Of a DNA stretch of 64,000 nt, positions 18,926 through 28,278 are shown piece by piece. Source of the stretch: Stenotrophomonas rhizophila (lineage in GTDB: Bacteria > Pseudomonadota > Gammaproteobacteria > Xanthomonadales > Xanthomonadaceae); the NCBI RefSeq assembly GCF_000661955.1, contig NZ_CP007597.1:1605605-1669604 (forward strand). Direction: 5' to 3'. The first letter of the stretch is position 1. Each line of letters starts with the position of its first letter. A program made the translations under genes and the position numbers. A model generated the notes under the pieces. It worked only from the letters and a program-made list of their open reading frames with translations, did not search any database and had not been told where the DNA came from.

Positions 18926-20137
18926 TTACCACTGGTCTTCCAGCTTCTGCGGCTTGCAGGCCACCCACGAGGCGGTGAGCAGGACCACCGCGCAGACCAC
19001 CAGGAAGCCGAACGGCAGGTGCCAGCCACCGCTCATTTCGTGCAGCCAGCCGAACAGGAACGGGCCCAGGCAGCTGAAGGCGTAGCCGACGCCCTGCATG
19101 AAGCCGGACAGCGCGGCCGAGCCCGCGGGGGTGCGGGTGCGCAGGTTGATCAGGGTCAGCGCGAGCGGGAAGGTGGACGGGCCGATGCCCAGCAGGATGG
19201 CCCACAGCCACGGCGCCTTCATCGGGGCGAAGAGCAGGCCGGCGAAGGCGATGAGGAAGGCCGAGAAGCCGATCAGGACCAGCGGGAACGGGTTGCGCAG
19301 GCGCACCGCCAGGGCGGGCATGGTGAGCGAGGGCAGCAGGCCGCAGGCGGCGAAGATGGCCACCATGATGCCGCCGAAGGCCGGGGTGGCACCGGCTTCG
19401 ACGACGATGCGCGGCAGCCAGGTGAACATGGAGTAGGTCATGAGCGAGGTCATGCCGAACATGAGGGTCATGCCCCAGCCAAGCGGGGTGCGCCAGACCT
19501 TGCCGTGCGGCTGGGCGGACGGGTCGGCGGCGGTGTCGAGCGGGTCGGGGTGCGGGCGGCGGCGGGCCAGCATCATCCAGGGCAGGGCGGCGGCCAGGGC
19601 GAGGATGGCCCAGATGCCGAGCGAGACGCGCCAGCCGGCGCTCTGTGCCAGGGGCACGGCGAGCAGGGCGGGCATCATGGTGCCGATCTGCAGGACGGTG
19701 ATGTAGAGGGTGCTGACGGTGCCGACGCGGTTGGCGAAGTAGCGCTTGACCAGCGGCGGGACGACGACGTTGCCGATGCCCATGCCGGCGAGGGCGACGA
19801 TGGAGCCGAACAGGAGGCTGCCGATGCCGCCGGCCATGGAGCGCAGGAGCAGGCCGACGGTGGCCAGGCCCATGGCGAGCAGGGCGGTGCGCTCCAGGCC
19901 GATGCGGCGGGCCACCATGGGGGTGGTGACGCCGAACAGGGCGAACGAGGCGGTGGGCAGCATGCCGAGCACGCCGGTCATGGTGGTGCCGAAGCCGAAG
20001 GTCTGGCCGAGCAGGTCCAGCAGCGGGGTGACCGAGGTGACGGCGGTGCGCAGGTTGAGCGCGGCCAGCAGGATGGCGGCAAAGGCGAGCACGCGTCCGC
20101 GCAGCAGGGACGAGGCGTGTGGGTCGGTGTGGGTCAT
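18926..20137 (-). CDS. MFS transporter, CynX/NimT-like
   Basis: 403 residues with about 12 hydrophobic segments. LNLRTAVTSVTPLLDLL at the start and the long Ala/Gly-rich helices match the CynX/NimT (cyanate/nitroimidazole) branch of the major facilitator superfamily. A central cytoplasmic loop around ARRRPHPDPLDTAADP separates the halves. I chose the ATG at 20137; an ATG at 20152 is equally possible, and neither has a strong ribosome site. The frame stays open further upstream only because of the minisatellite. The substrate is unknown. Confidence 0.82.
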   Translation of the reverse strand: MTHTDPHASSLLRGRVLAFAAILLAALNLRTAVTSVTPLLDLLGQTFGFGTTMTGVLGMLPTASFALFGVTTPMVARRIGLERTALLAMGLATVGLLLRSMAGGIGSLLFGSIVALAGMGIGNVVVPPLVKRYFANRVGTVSTLYITVLQIGTMMPALLAVPLAQSAGWRVSLGIWAILALAAALPWMMLARRRPHPDPLDTAADPSAQPHGKVWRTPLGWGMTLMFGMTSLMTYSMFTWLPRIVVEAGATPAFGGIMVAIFAACGLLPSLTMPALAVRLRNPFPLVLIGFSAFLIAFAGLLFAPMKAPWLWAILLGIGPSTFPLALTLINLRTRTPAGSAALSGFMQGVGYAFSCLGPFLFGWLHEMSGGWHLPFGFLVVCAVVLLTASWVACKPQKLEDQW

Positions 20138-20310
20138 GGACGTGGATCTCATGCAGGTGGCGCGATCACGGTGGGGGCCGGATGTGCGGAAACGCCGCCG
20201 CTGGCGCATGGCCGGAGGCTGCGTGGGGTAGAAGAGGAATGGCGCGCGCCGCGCGCGTCCCGAAGCGGGGCATTGTACCTGCGCCAAATGAATGGGTCGT
20301 GCCGACGGCC

Positions 20311-20519
20311 CGGGGCGTCTGGTCATACCAAACACCGGGCCGGACGTGTGGCTATGCGAAACACGGGGCCGGGGCGTGTACCCATGCGAAAACACCGGAT
20401 CGGGGGCATGTGGGTGTGCAAAACACCCGACCGGGCGTGTGGCTGTGCAAAACACCGGACCGGGGCGTGTGGATGTGCAAACCACCGGACCGGGGCATGT
20501 GGGTATGCGAAACACCCCG
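20311..20519. repeat. minisatellite of ~29-32-bp units upstream of the MFS gene
   Basis: Roughly six to seven imperfect head-to-tail copies of a unit close to AAACACCGGACCGGGGCGTG followed by TGGGTATGCG. Copies differ at a few positions and by one to three bases in length. The block ends directly at a GTAG of the next SMAG element. It has no spacers, so it is not a CRISPR. Confidence 0.8.
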
Positions 20520-20666
20520 GTAGAGCCGACCGTTGGTCGGCTGCGCTTTGACGCCAGCGCCAAATCCCCCGGATGCCGATGTCGTCAGGCCGGGCCGGGC
20601 CGCGGCGTGTGGGTGTGAGGATCCCTCCGTCGCATGGAAGTGCAGCCGACCAACGGTCGGCTCTAC
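20520..20666. repeat. SMAG-type repeat pair
   Basis: A hairpin at 20520-20542 and its inverted partner at 20644-20666 carry the same stem (AGCCGACC/GGTCGGCT) as the pair after argF'. The pair is spaced by about 100 bases with no ORF. Confidence 0.85.
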
Positions 20667-20718
20667 CGGCGTGTCCGGCATGGCCACACGCCGTGGATGC
20701 GTGCCCTGAACAACAGAC

Positions 20719-20754
20719 ACAAAAAAGCCCGGAGGACATATGTCTTCCAGGCTT
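20719..20754 (-). terminator. terminator of tRNA-Pro copy A
   Basis: On the minus strand an AAGCCTGGAAGACA stem with near-perfect partner closes and is followed by a run of T residues (A-run at 20719-20726 on the plus strand). It lies 16 bases after the tRNA 3' end. Confidence 0.8.
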
Positions 20755-20767
20755 CAATGTGACCATC

Positions 20768-20847
<80 letters not shown>

Positions 20848-20860
20848 TAAGGAGCCGCCT

Positions 20861-20889
20861 ATTGTATCGATCCCGCCCTTCGGCGGCAA
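20861..20889 (-). promoter_or_regulatory. promoter of tRNA-Pro copy A
   Basis: On the minus strand TTGCCG (20889-20884), a 17-bp spacer and TACAAT (20866-20861). It is followed by a GGCGGCTCC discriminator shared with copy B, of the GC-rich kind seen in stringently controlled stable-RNA promoters. Confidence 0.75.
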
Positions 20890-20935
20890 GGGGGACCGTG
20901 TTGCTTTCCTTCGGTGCCGTGTTGCCACGGCTTAG

Positions 20936-20968
20936 ACACAAAAGCCTGGAAATCGTGTTTCCAGGCTT
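20936..20968 (-). terminator. terminator of tRNA-Pro copy B
   Basis: AAGCCTGGAAA (minus strand, 20968-20958) pairs perfectly over 11 bp with TTTCCAGGCTT, followed by a short T-run. It lies between the two tRNA genes, so the copies are probably separate transcripts. Confidence 0.78.
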
Positions 20969-20985
20969 CAATGCGACCACCTGAG

Positions 20986-21062
<77 letters not shown>

Positions 21063-21074
21063 AAGGAGCCGCCA

Positions 21075-21103
21075 AGAATACGGTGTGAAGGCCGTATCGG
21101 CAA
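21075..21103 (-). promoter_or_regulatory. promoter of tRNA-Pro copy B
   Basis: On the minus strand TTGCCG (21103-21098), a 17-bp spacer and TATTCT (21080-21075), then the same GGCGGCTCC discriminator as copy A. It overlaps the interval just after the cydX stop codon. Confidence 0.75.
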
Positions 21104-21118
21104 CTCTTTTTTACACTT

Positions 21119-21232
21119 TCAGCGTTGCTCGTTGTCCAGTCGGCTGGTTTCGCGGGCTTCGAACCACATGCCGTTGAGGATGGCCACGACCGAGGCAAGG
21201 CCGGCGCCGAGGATCCAGGCGAAATACCACAT
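21119..21232 (-). CDS. cydX: cytochrome bd small subunit CydX
   Basis: 37 residues: MWYFAWILGAGLAS starts a single hydrophobic helix, then WFEARE and a charged tail. This matches CydX/YbgT, which stabilises the heme-containing cytochrome bd oxidase. It follows cydB by 58 bp, within the cydABX operon, and has a GGAGAG ribosome site. It is too short for ordinary ORF calling. Confidence 0.93.
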   Translation of the reverse strand: MWYFAWILGAGLASVVAILNGMWFEARETSRLDNEQR

Positions 21233-21290
21233 GTTCACTCTCCTTCATTCGGGGGTGGTGCCGACCGTGGGTCGGCACCCGTGAGAACAA

Positions 21291-22445
21291 TCAATACGCG
21301 TTCGGGTTGTCGCCCATTTCCTCGGCGGTCGTCTTGCCCTTCATGACGCGGTATACCCAGCTGGTGTACGCGATGATGATCGGCAGGAAGATGGCCGTGG
21401 CCAGCAGCATGATCCACAGCGTGAGATGGCTGGACGAACTGTCCCAGACGGTCAGGCTGGAGATGGGCTGGCTGGAGGACGGCAGCAGGAACGGGAAGAT
21501 CGCAAAGCCGACGGTGAGGATGATGCCGGCGATGGACGCGCCCGAGGCGAGGAAGGCCAGGCCGCCACGGCGGGCACGCAGCAGCACTGCGCTTGCCAGG
21601 GCACCCAGCAGGCCGATCAGCGGGAACACCACGGTGGCGGGCATGCTGCTGTAGTTGCGCAGCCAGCCACCGGCGACGCTGCCCAGTTCAACGGTCTTCA
21701 ACAGCGGGTTGGTCGGGCCATCGGTGACCACCTGCGAGGTGATCTGGTAGCCCGGCAGGCCGAAGGCCACCCAGGCGCCGGCGGCGGCAAACAACACGAA
21801 GCTCGCCAGTGCAGCCACGCTGCCATAGCGCGCCGAACGTTCGGCCACCGGACCATCGGTCTTGAGCACCAGCATCGCCGCACCGTGCGACACCACCATC
21901 GCCACGCTGACCAGGCCGGCCACCAGGGCGAACGGGTTGAGCAGGCCGATCAGGGTGCCGGTGTAGAAGATTCGCATGCTGTCATCGAAGTGGAACGGCA
22001 CGCCCACCAGCACGTTGCCCACCGCCACGCCGGCGATCAGGGCCGGCAACAGGCCGCCGACAAACAGCGCCCGGTCCCAGTTCTGGCGCCAGCGCTTGCC
22101 GGGCATCTTGCTGCGGTACTTGAAGGCGACCGGGCGCAGGATCAGCCCGAACAGCATCAGGAACACAGCGAGGTAGAAGCCGGAGAAGCTGACCGCGTAC
22201 AGCGGGGGCCACGCCGCGAAGATCGCGCCGCCACCCAGTACCAACCAGACCTGGTTGCCTTCCCAGACCGGGCCGACGGTGTTGATCACCAGCCGGCGTT
22301 CGTCATCGGTGCGGGCCACGAACGGCAGCAGGGTGCCAACGCCGAGGTCGAACCCGTCCATGACGGCCCAGCCGACCAGCAGGATGCCGAGCAGCAGCCA
22401 CCAGATCACGCGGAGCGTGGTGTAATCAAGTGCAATGAATTCCAT
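21291..22445 (-). CDS. cydB: cytochrome bd ubiquinol oxidase subunit II
   Basis: 384 residues with eight to nine membrane helices. The N-terminal WWLLLGILLVGWAVMDGFD and GPVWEGNQVWLVLGGGAIFAAWP blocks are diagnostic of CydB. It pairs with CydA in the inner membrane as a high-affinity terminal oxidase. It starts 15 bases after the cydA stop codon. Confidence 0.96.
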   Translation of the reverse strand: MEFIALDYTTLRVIWWLLLGILLVGWAVMDGFDLGVGTLLPFVARTDDERRLVINTVGPVWEGNQVWLVLGGGAIFAAWPPLYAVSFSGFYLAVFLMLFGLILRPVAFKYRSKMPGKRWRQNWDRALFVGGLLPALIAGVAVGNVLVGVPFHFDDSMRIFYTGTLIGLLNPFALVAGLVSVAMVVSHGAAMLVLKTDGPVAERSARYGSVAALASFVLFAAAGAWVAFGLPGYQITSQVVTDGPTNPLLKTVELGSVAGGWLRNYSSMPATVVFPLIGLLGALASAVLLRARRGGLAFLASGASIAGIILTVGFAIFPFLLPSSSQPISSLTVWDSSSSHLTLWIMLLATAIFLPIIIAYTSWVYRVMKGKTTAEEMGDNPNAY

Positions 22446-22460
22446 CTGGATTCTCCTGCC

Positions 22461-24044
22461 TCAGGCTTGGCCGGGGGCGGCGGCAACGGGGGAAACGGGG
22501 CGGATATCAGCCTGCAGCGTGGGCAGGATTTCTTCCGGACCCTTGCGGATCGCCTTCAGCATCAACTTGACCTCGATCACCAGCAGCACCGTGTACAACC
22601 CGGTGAACACTGCCAGCGTGGTCAGGATTTCATGCAGGGCCAGGCCCGATGCGGCATAGAAAGTGGGCAGCACGCCATCCACCGCCCACGGCTGGCGACC
22701 GTACTCGGCCACGAACCAACCGCACTCGATCGCGATCCACGGGGCCGGCAGCGACCACACGGCCAGGCGCAGGAACCAGCGCTTGTCCTGGAAGCTGTTG
22801 CGGCACGAGAAGTAGAACGCCAGGGCGAAGAAGGCGATCAGGTAGAAGCCCAGGCCGGCCATGATGCGGAAGGTCCAGAACAGCGGCGCCACGCGCGGTA
22901 CCGTGTCCATCGCCGCCTTGGAGATTTCTTCCGGGGTGGCGTTGAGGATGTCCTCGCGGTAACGCTTCAGCAGCAGGCCGTGGCCCAGATCCTGCCAATG
23001 GCGGTCGAACATCTCGCGCGCTTCGACGTCGTTCTTGTCCTTGCGCACGCGCTCCAGCGCACCGTAGGCAATCTGGCCGCCACGGATGCGGTTCTCGGCG
23101 CGGCCCACCAGTTCCAGGATGCCCGGGATCGGCTGGTCCAGCGAACGGGTGGCGATCAGGCCCATCAGGTACGGAATCTTGATCGCGTAGTCGTTGGTGT
23201 GGGTGGTCTGGTTGGGAATGCCGAAGGCGGTGAAGTCGGCCGGGGCACGCTCGGTTTCCCACATCGCTTCAATCGCAGCCAGCTTCATCTTCTGGTGTTC
23301 GCTGGCGGCGTACCCGCTTTCGTCACCCAGCACCACCACCGACAGCGACGACAGCAGGCCGAAGGCTGCAGCCACCGCGAACGAGCGGCGGGCCATGTCC
23401 TTGTACTTGCCCCGCAGCAGGTACAGCGCGCTGATGGACATCACGAAGATCGCACCGGTCACGTAGCCGGCACTGACGGTGTGCACGAACTTGGCCTGCG
23501 CCACCGGATTGAACAGCACCGCGGCGAAATCCACCACTTCCATGCGCATCGTTTCGGGGTTGAACACCGCACCGGTCGGGTTCTGCATCCAGCCGTTGGC
23601 GATCAGGATCCACACCGCCGACAGGTTGGTGCCCAGCGCCATCAGCCAGGTCACGGTGAGGTGCTTGACCGCGCTCAGCCGCTTCCAGCCAAAGAAGAAC
23701 AGGCCGATGAAGGTGGCTTCCAGGAAGAACGCCATCAACCCTTCGATGGCCAGCGGTGCGCCGAAGATGTCGCCCACGTAGTGGCTGTAGTACGACCAGT
23801 TCATGCCGAACTGGAATTCCATCACCAGGCCGGTGGCCACGCCGATGGCGAAGTTGATGCCGAACAGGGTGCCCCAGAACAGGGTCATCTGCCGCCAGAC
23901 CTGTTTGCGGGTCATGACGTACACGCTCTCCATGATGGCCACCATGAAGGACAGCCCGAGCGTGAGGGGGACAAATAGGAAGTGGTACATCGCGGTCAGG
24001 GCGAATTGCAGCCGCGACAGTTCTACGACTGTCTGATCAATCAT
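22461..24044 (-). CDS. cydA: cytochrome bd ubiquinol oxidase subunit I
   Basis: 527 residues, full length. It carries quinol oxidation and hemes b558, b595 and d. H21 (in YHFLFVPLTLG) corresponds to the heme b595 ligand. The GRQPW motif and a long Q-loop (around residues 250-310) are visible, and GWKR-type loops separate the helices. It is the first gene of the operon, behind an FNR-type box. Confidence 0.97.
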   Translation of the reverse strand: MIDQTVVELSRLQFALTAMYHFLFVPLTLGLSFMVAIMESVYVMTRKQVWRQMTLFWGTLFGINFAIGVATGLVMEFQFGMNWSYYSHYVGDIFGAPLAIEGLMAFFLEATFIGLFFFGWKRLSAVKHLTVTWLMALGTNLSAVWILIANGWMQNPTGAVFNPETMRMEVVDFAAVLFNPVAQAKFVHTVSAGYVTGAIFVMSISALYLLRGKYKDMARRSFAVAAAFGLLSSLSVVVLGDESGYAASEHQKMKLAAIEAMWETERAPADFTAFGIPNQTTHTNDYAIKIPYLMGLIATRSLDQPIPGILELVGRAENRIRGGQIAYGALERVRKDKNDVEAREMFDRHWQDLGHGLLLKRYREDILNATPEEISKAAMDTVPRVAPLFWTFRIMAGLGFYLIAFFALAFYFSCRNSFQDKRWFLRLAVWSLPAPWIAIECGWFVAEYGRQPWAVDGVLPTFYAASGLALHEILTTLAVFTGLYTVLLVIEVKLMLKAIRKGPEEILPTLQADIRPVSPVAAAPGQA

Positions 24045-24098
24045 GGCCTGGCTACCTCGTTGGGTTTAGCGTTTCAGGTGGCGGGAAGGGGGGTCTAC

Positions 24099-24147
24099 GG
24101 GATGAATTCTGTGACCTGCAACTTCAAATAGCCTTGATTCAGATCAA
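24099..24147 (-). promoter_or_regulatory. FNR-type box and promoter of cydABX
   Basis: TTGAT-TCAG-ATCAA (24134-24147) is a perfect FNR/ANR consensus. On the minus strand a CAGAAT hexamer at 24111-24106 predicts a start near 24099, which puts the box centre at -41.5, the class II activation distance. This fits oxygen-limited induction of a high-affinity oxidase. The divergent cydD start is 126 bp away on the other side. Confidence 0.75.
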
Positions 24148-24273
24148 TGTACGAGCGGTCTGTGCAAGGAATCGTATGCGTTCCTGGCAACCTGCGACCG
24201 CTTGCCGCACGGGGGCCATGCCGGCACCCACTACAATCGACGGAAACCTCCCTGTGTCCCTGCGTGATCTGCC

Positions 24274-26004
24274 TTGAGCATACCCCCCGACGCCACTGTT
24301 GTTGAAACCACGGCCCTGCGCCGTCGCCGCCTGCACTGGCTGGGCGGGCTGGGCGTGGCCGCGCGGGGGCGCCAGCGCATGGCTGCGCTGTGCATCTGTG
24401 TGTCCGGGGCGCTGTTGATCGGCCAGGCCGCGGCCATTGCCTGGTTGATCCAGGCCGTGCTGGTGCAGCACCGGCCGCTGGCCGACGCCACCCCGGTGCT
24501 GCTGGGCCTGCTGGTGGTGTTGGTGGCGCGCGCGCTGCTGGGCAGCGCCACCCAGGCCGCAGCCGGCGATGTGGCCGATGCCGCGCGGCTGGCCCTGCGT
24601 GAGCGGGTCTACCGGCGCCTGCTGGGGCGCGGGCCGTTGTGGCTGCGCCAGCAGCGTACCGGCGAGCTGGGCGAGCTGATGTTGGCCCATGCAGATGCAA
24701 TCGAGAACTATTACGCCGGTTATCAGCCGGTCCGCATCGAAGTGGTGGTGGTGCCGCTGCTGATCGCGCTGGCGGTGGCCTGGACCGATTGGGTGGTGGC
24801 GCTGATCCTGGTGTTCACCGCGCCGCTGGTGCCGTTCTTCATGATGCTGGTGGGCTGGGGCGCCGAAGCGGCCGGGCGCGCGCAGCTGGGCGAGCTGGCG
24901 CGCATGAGCGGCCATTTCGCCGACCGCATCAAGGGCCTGGGCCTGCTGCGCCTGTACGGGCGGGGCGAGGCCGAACTGGAGGGCGTGGCCGCGGCCGCCG
25001 AAGGCGTGCGCGAGCGCACCATGAAGGTGCTGCGCATTGCCTTCCTGTCGTCCACCGTGCTGGAATTCTTCGCCTCGGTCAGCGTGGCCATGGTCGCGCT
25101 GTATTTCGGGCTGAGCTACCTGGGCCTGATGTCGTTGCACGCGCAGGTGCCCACGCTGGGCGTGGGCATGTTCTGCCTGTTGCTGGCGCCGGAGTTCTAC
25201 GCACCGCTGCGGCGCCTGGCCGCGCACTACCACGACCGCGCCAACGCGCTGGCCGCCGCGGCCGAGGTGGAGCGCCTGCTCGGCGAGCTGCCCGATGCGG
25301 AGGAGGGCAGCGATGTGCAGGCTGCTGTTGCACGTGCCCCCGAACTGCTGGAACAGCACGCGCCGCCGGTGCAGGTGCGCGACCTGGTATTGCGTCCGCT
25401 GGGGGCGCAGCACGATGTCATCCAAGGGTTGTCCTTCCAGATCGAGCCCGGGCAACGCCTGGCACTGGTGGGCCCCAGCGGCAGTGGCAAGAGCACCCTG
25501 CTGGAAGCATTGGTCGGCTGGCTGCCGCCGCAGTCGGGCAGCATCGTGCTGCGCCCCGGGCTGGAAATCGGTTATGCCGGGCAACGCCCCTACCTCTTCC
25601 ACGGCAGCATTGCCGACAACCTGCGCCTGGCCGACCCGGGCGCTACCGACGCGCACCTGCGTGCCGTCGCCGAGGCGGCGCAGGTGATGCGCTTCGCGTC
25701 CGCCCTGCCGGATGGGCTGGATACGGTGATCGGCGAGCGCGGCTTCGGCCTGTCCGGGGGCGAGGCGCGCCGCATCGGCCTGGCGCGGTTGCTGCTGCGC
25801 GACCCGCAGCTGCTGCTGCTCGACGAGCCCACCGCCTTCCTTGACCCGGACACCGAGGCCGACCTGCTGCGCACGCTCGCCGCGTTCGCGCGCGGCCGCA
25901 GCGTCATCATCGCCACCCACAGCGAGGTCGCCATGGCCTGGGCCGATACGCGCCTCACGTTGACCGCCAGCGGTACCCGCAACACGTTGGAGGTGCCGGC
26001 ATGA
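24274..26004 (+). CDS. cydD: ABC exporter subunit CydD
   Basis: 576 residues: six membrane helices in the first ~330 residues, then an ATPase domain with Walker A GPSGSGKST, the signature LSGGEARRIGLARL and Walker B LLLLDEPTA. With CydC it exports glutathione/cysteine to the periplasm, which is needed for cytochrome bd assembly. The start is TTG at 24274; the next ATG (24379) would cut into the N-terminal region. It is divergent from cydABX and overlaps cydC by four bases. Confidence 0.92.
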   Translation: MSIPPDATVVETTALRRRRLHWLGGLGVAARGRQRMAALCICVSGALLIGQAAAIAWLIQAVLVQHRPLADATPVLLGLLVVLVARALLGSATQAAAGDVADAARLALRERVYRRLLGRGPLWLRQQRTGELGELMLAHADAIENYYAGYQPVRIEVVVVPLLIALAVAWTDWVVALILVFTAPLVPFFMMLVGWGAEAAGRAQLGELARMSGHFADRIKGLGLLRLYGRGEAELEGVAAAAEGVRERTMKVLRIAFLSSTVLEFFASVSVAMVALYFGLSYLGLMSLHAQVPTLGVGMFCLLLAPEFYAPLRRLAAHYHDRANALAAAAEVERLLGELPDAEEGSDVQAAVARAPELLEQHAPPVQVRDLVLRPLGAQHDVIQGLSFQIEPGQRLALVGPSGSGKSTLLEALVGWLPPQSGSIVLRPGLEIGYAGQRPYLFHGSIADNLRLADPGATDAHLRAVAEAAQVMRFASALPDGLDTVIGERGFGLSGGEARRIGLARLLLRDPQLLLLDEPTAFLDPDTEADLLRTLAAFARGRSVIIATHSEVAMAWADTRLTLTASGTRNTLEVPA

Positions 26005-27671
26005 GTGCGCCACGCATCGATTCGTTGAAGCAGGTCTTCACCCGGCACCGCGGCCGCCTGGTGCTGACCGTGCTGCTGCTGTGGACCACCATGCTGGCCG
26101 GCACCGCCTTGCTTGGGCTGTCCGGTGGCTTCCTGACAGCGGCCGCACTGGCCGGTGCGGCCGGGCTGGGCAGCGGCTTCAACTTCTTCTCGCCCTCGGC
26201 GGGCATCCGCGGGCTGACCATGGCGCGGATCGCCTCGCGCTATTTCGAAAAGCTGGTGGGCCACGACGTCACCCTGCGCATCGCCCGCGACCTGCGCGTG
26301 TGGTTCTTCCGCCGTGCGCTGCCGCTGGCGCCGGCGCGACTGGCCGGCGTGCGCACTGGCGAGCTGCTGGCGCGTCTGATGTCGGACATCGGCGAAGTGG
26401 ATGGCCTGCTGGTGCGCGCCATCGGCCCGCTGCTGGCGCTGGGCGGCATCTCGCTGGTGGGCGTGATCGCCGCCGGCATCATCTATCCGCCTGCGGCGGT
26501 GCTGCTGGGCATGCTGGCGCTGGTGATCGGCGTGGGCGTACCGTGGCTGACCGTGCGCGGTGCCGGTGACCAGGAGCGCGACCGCGCGCTGCATCGTGCA
26601 CAGCTGCGCGCGCAGTCCTTCGAGGGCCTGGAAGGCGCGGCGGACCTGACCGCCCTGCAGGCGCGCGAGCACTGGAACCTGCGCGTGCTGGTGGCGGCCA
26701 AACAGCTGAAATCGCGCGACCGTCGCCGCCGCGTGCGGTTGATCGGCGGCAATGCGCTGCATGGCGTGTGCGCGGCCGCTGGACTGGTGGCCATGCTGTG
26801 GGTGGCGTTGCGCGGCTTCGAGCGCGGCGCCATCGATGCGGCTTTGGCCGCGGGACTGGTGTTCCTCACCGTGGCGCTGCTGGAACTGTGGGCGGCCATC
26901 GGGCTGGCATGGCAGTCGTGGCTGTCCGGACGGGTGGCGGCGGTGCGGCTGGAGCAGATCGTCGACCAGCCCGCCGGTGTCGCCGAGCCGGTGAACCCGG
27001 TGCCGGTGCCCGCCGAACCGGCCACGCTCAGCGTGGAGCACGTGGCGTTCCGCTGGCCGGGGCAGGAGCGGGCATTGCTGGACGGGCTGCAGTTGCAGCT
27101 GCGCCCGGGTGATCGCATCGCCATCCAGGGCGACAGCGGCTGTGGCAAAACCACGCTGTCGTCGCTGCTGCTGCGCCTGTGGGACCCGGATGCCGGTTAC
27201 GTGCGCTACGGCGGCGTCGACATCCGCCAGTTCGCCCAGGCCGATTGGCACCGGCAGGTGGCGTGGCTGCCGCAGAACGCGCCGGTGTTTGCGGGCAGCG
27301 TGGCCGACAATCTGCGCTTGGGTGATCCGCAGGCGACAGATGCGCAGCTGTGGCAGGTGCTGGCGGATGTGCGGTTGCAAGGGTGGGCCGAACAGATTGG
27401 CGGGTTGCAGGCGTGGGTAGGCGAGAACGGCGCCACCATGTCGGCCGGGCAGGCGCGGCGCCTGGCGTTGGCGCGGGCGCTGCTGCGGGGTTCACCGATT
27501 CTGTTGCTGGATGAGCCTACCGAAGGGCTGGACGTGGATACCGCGCATGCGTTGTTGCATGACATGGTGGGGGCGCTGGGCAGCCGGAGTCTGGTGATGA
27601 TTACGCATGATGTGTTGCCGGAGGGCATCGTGCATCGGAGTTATCGGTTGCGGGATGGGCAGTTGGAGTAG
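26001..27671 (+). CDS. cydC: ABC exporter subunit CydC
   Basis: 556 residues. N-terminal six-helix domain, then an ATPase with Walker A GDSGCGKTT. The signature region reads MSAGQARRLALARAL, followed by Walker B ILLLDEPTEGLD. Partner of CydD. The start ATG overlaps the cydD stop codon (ATGA). Codon use in the last ~60 codons is a little less GC-rich, approaching the accessory region that follows. Confidence 0.93.
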   Translation: MSAPRIDSLKQVFTRHRGRLVLTVLLLWTTMLAGTALLGLSGGFLTAAALAGAAGLGSGFNFFSPSAGIRGLTMARIASRYFEKLVGHDVTLRIARDLRVWFFRRALPLAPARLAGVRTGELLARLMSDIGEVDGLLVRAIGPLLALGGISLVGVIAAGIIYPPAAVLLGMLALVIGVGVPWLTVRGAGDQERDRALHRAQLRAQSFEGLEGAADLTALQAREHWNLRVLVAAKQLKSRDRRRRVRLIGGNALHGVCAAAGLVAMLWVALRGFERGAIDAALAAGLVFLTVALLELWAAIGLAWQSWLSGRVAAVRLEQIVDQPAGVAEPVNPVPVPAEPATLSVEHVAFRWPGQERALLDGLQLQLRPGDRIAIQGDSGCGKTTLSSLLLRLWDPDAGYVRYGGVDIRQFAQADWHRQVAWLPQNAPVFAGSVADNLRLGDPQATDAQLWQVLADVRLQGWAEQIGGLQAWVGENGATMSAGQARRLALARALLRGSPILLLDEPTEGLDVDTAHALLHDMVGALGSRSLVMITHDVLPEGIVHRSYRLRDGQLE

Positions 27672-28194
27672 AAGTGCCGTAGGAAGGGGCTGTGGCGCGG
27701 CACCGATTCTGTGCGAGATCGCAGTGTCTAAAGAGCGCAACATGTAGGGGCCGTCCAGTAACAAGGGCAGAGCCATCCGCTGATGCTCTGTGCGCGAATT
27801 GCACAAACAGTCCTTCGGGTCCGTCTGCTAGTACCAGCCAGGGATGCTCTGAACAAATACGCCGGTAGTGTCGGCGCTGGCTAACAACCTGCGAGACATC
27901 GGCGGCATATGTTGAGGAGCTATCCATGCAGCTGCCGTTCGGCGACGCCGAGGGCAGGCACCCCTCCAAATAGGAGGGCATTATAAATCCTGGGCGCCTG
28001 TTGCTCGCGGATCGGGCCTGATCCGAATAATTAGAGCTCCAAGCTGGTTATGCAGGGTATTCCTGACGCATTGCATGGTGCTAAAGCTATTGGAAATAGG
28101 CGCGCTATAGGCGGGTGGGATTGATGTCGATCCAGGCTTTAGAGGTGGTGTGAGAGAGTAGGAAGAAAATCGGATATTATGTTGTGAGAAATGA
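27672..28194. other. intergenic start of the accessory region, no convincing gene
   Basis: About 520 bases with dropping GC content. I see no real gene: a minus-strand frame at 27601-27981 overlaps cydC and looks random. A 24-codon plus-strand frame (28050-28124) could be a remnant of something larger. One half of a 30-bp inverted repeat lies at 27841-27870. Confidence 0.5.
27841..27870 (-). repeat. 30-bp inverted repeat, left copy
   Basis: Its reverse complement matches 29011-29040 at 27 of 30 positions (shared core CGTATTTGTTCAG). The two copies flank the SUKH gene in opposite orientation. Confidence 0.7.
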
Positions 28195-28278
28195 TCCGCG
28201 GCTTCTTGTAGGAGAAAGGATATTATTACGCTTGATGATATTTTCCAAGGTATTCTTGATACATTTCCTCATCGCAAG

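Noticed and set aside
20311..20519. Possible CRISPR array
   Set aside because: Units are directly adjacent with no unique spacers and vary along their whole length, so it is a minisatellite.
19019..20551. 510-codon frame opposite the MFS gene
   Set aside because: Glu/Gly/His/Gln-rich shadow of a membrane protein that runs into the minisatellite.
27879..27960. Second attC site near GGCTAACAACC
   Set aside because: Only the left CTAAC-like end is present; the right GTTRRRY core and the inner conserved blocks are missing.
27601..27981. 126-codon minus-strand frame at the cydC 3' end
   Set aside because: Overlaps cydC, random composition, no ribosome site; part of it only reflects the 30-bp repeat.
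28050..28124. 24-codon frame as a toxin fragment linked to the SUKH gene
   Set aside because: Too short to assign and preceded by an in-frame stop; possible remnant but no support.
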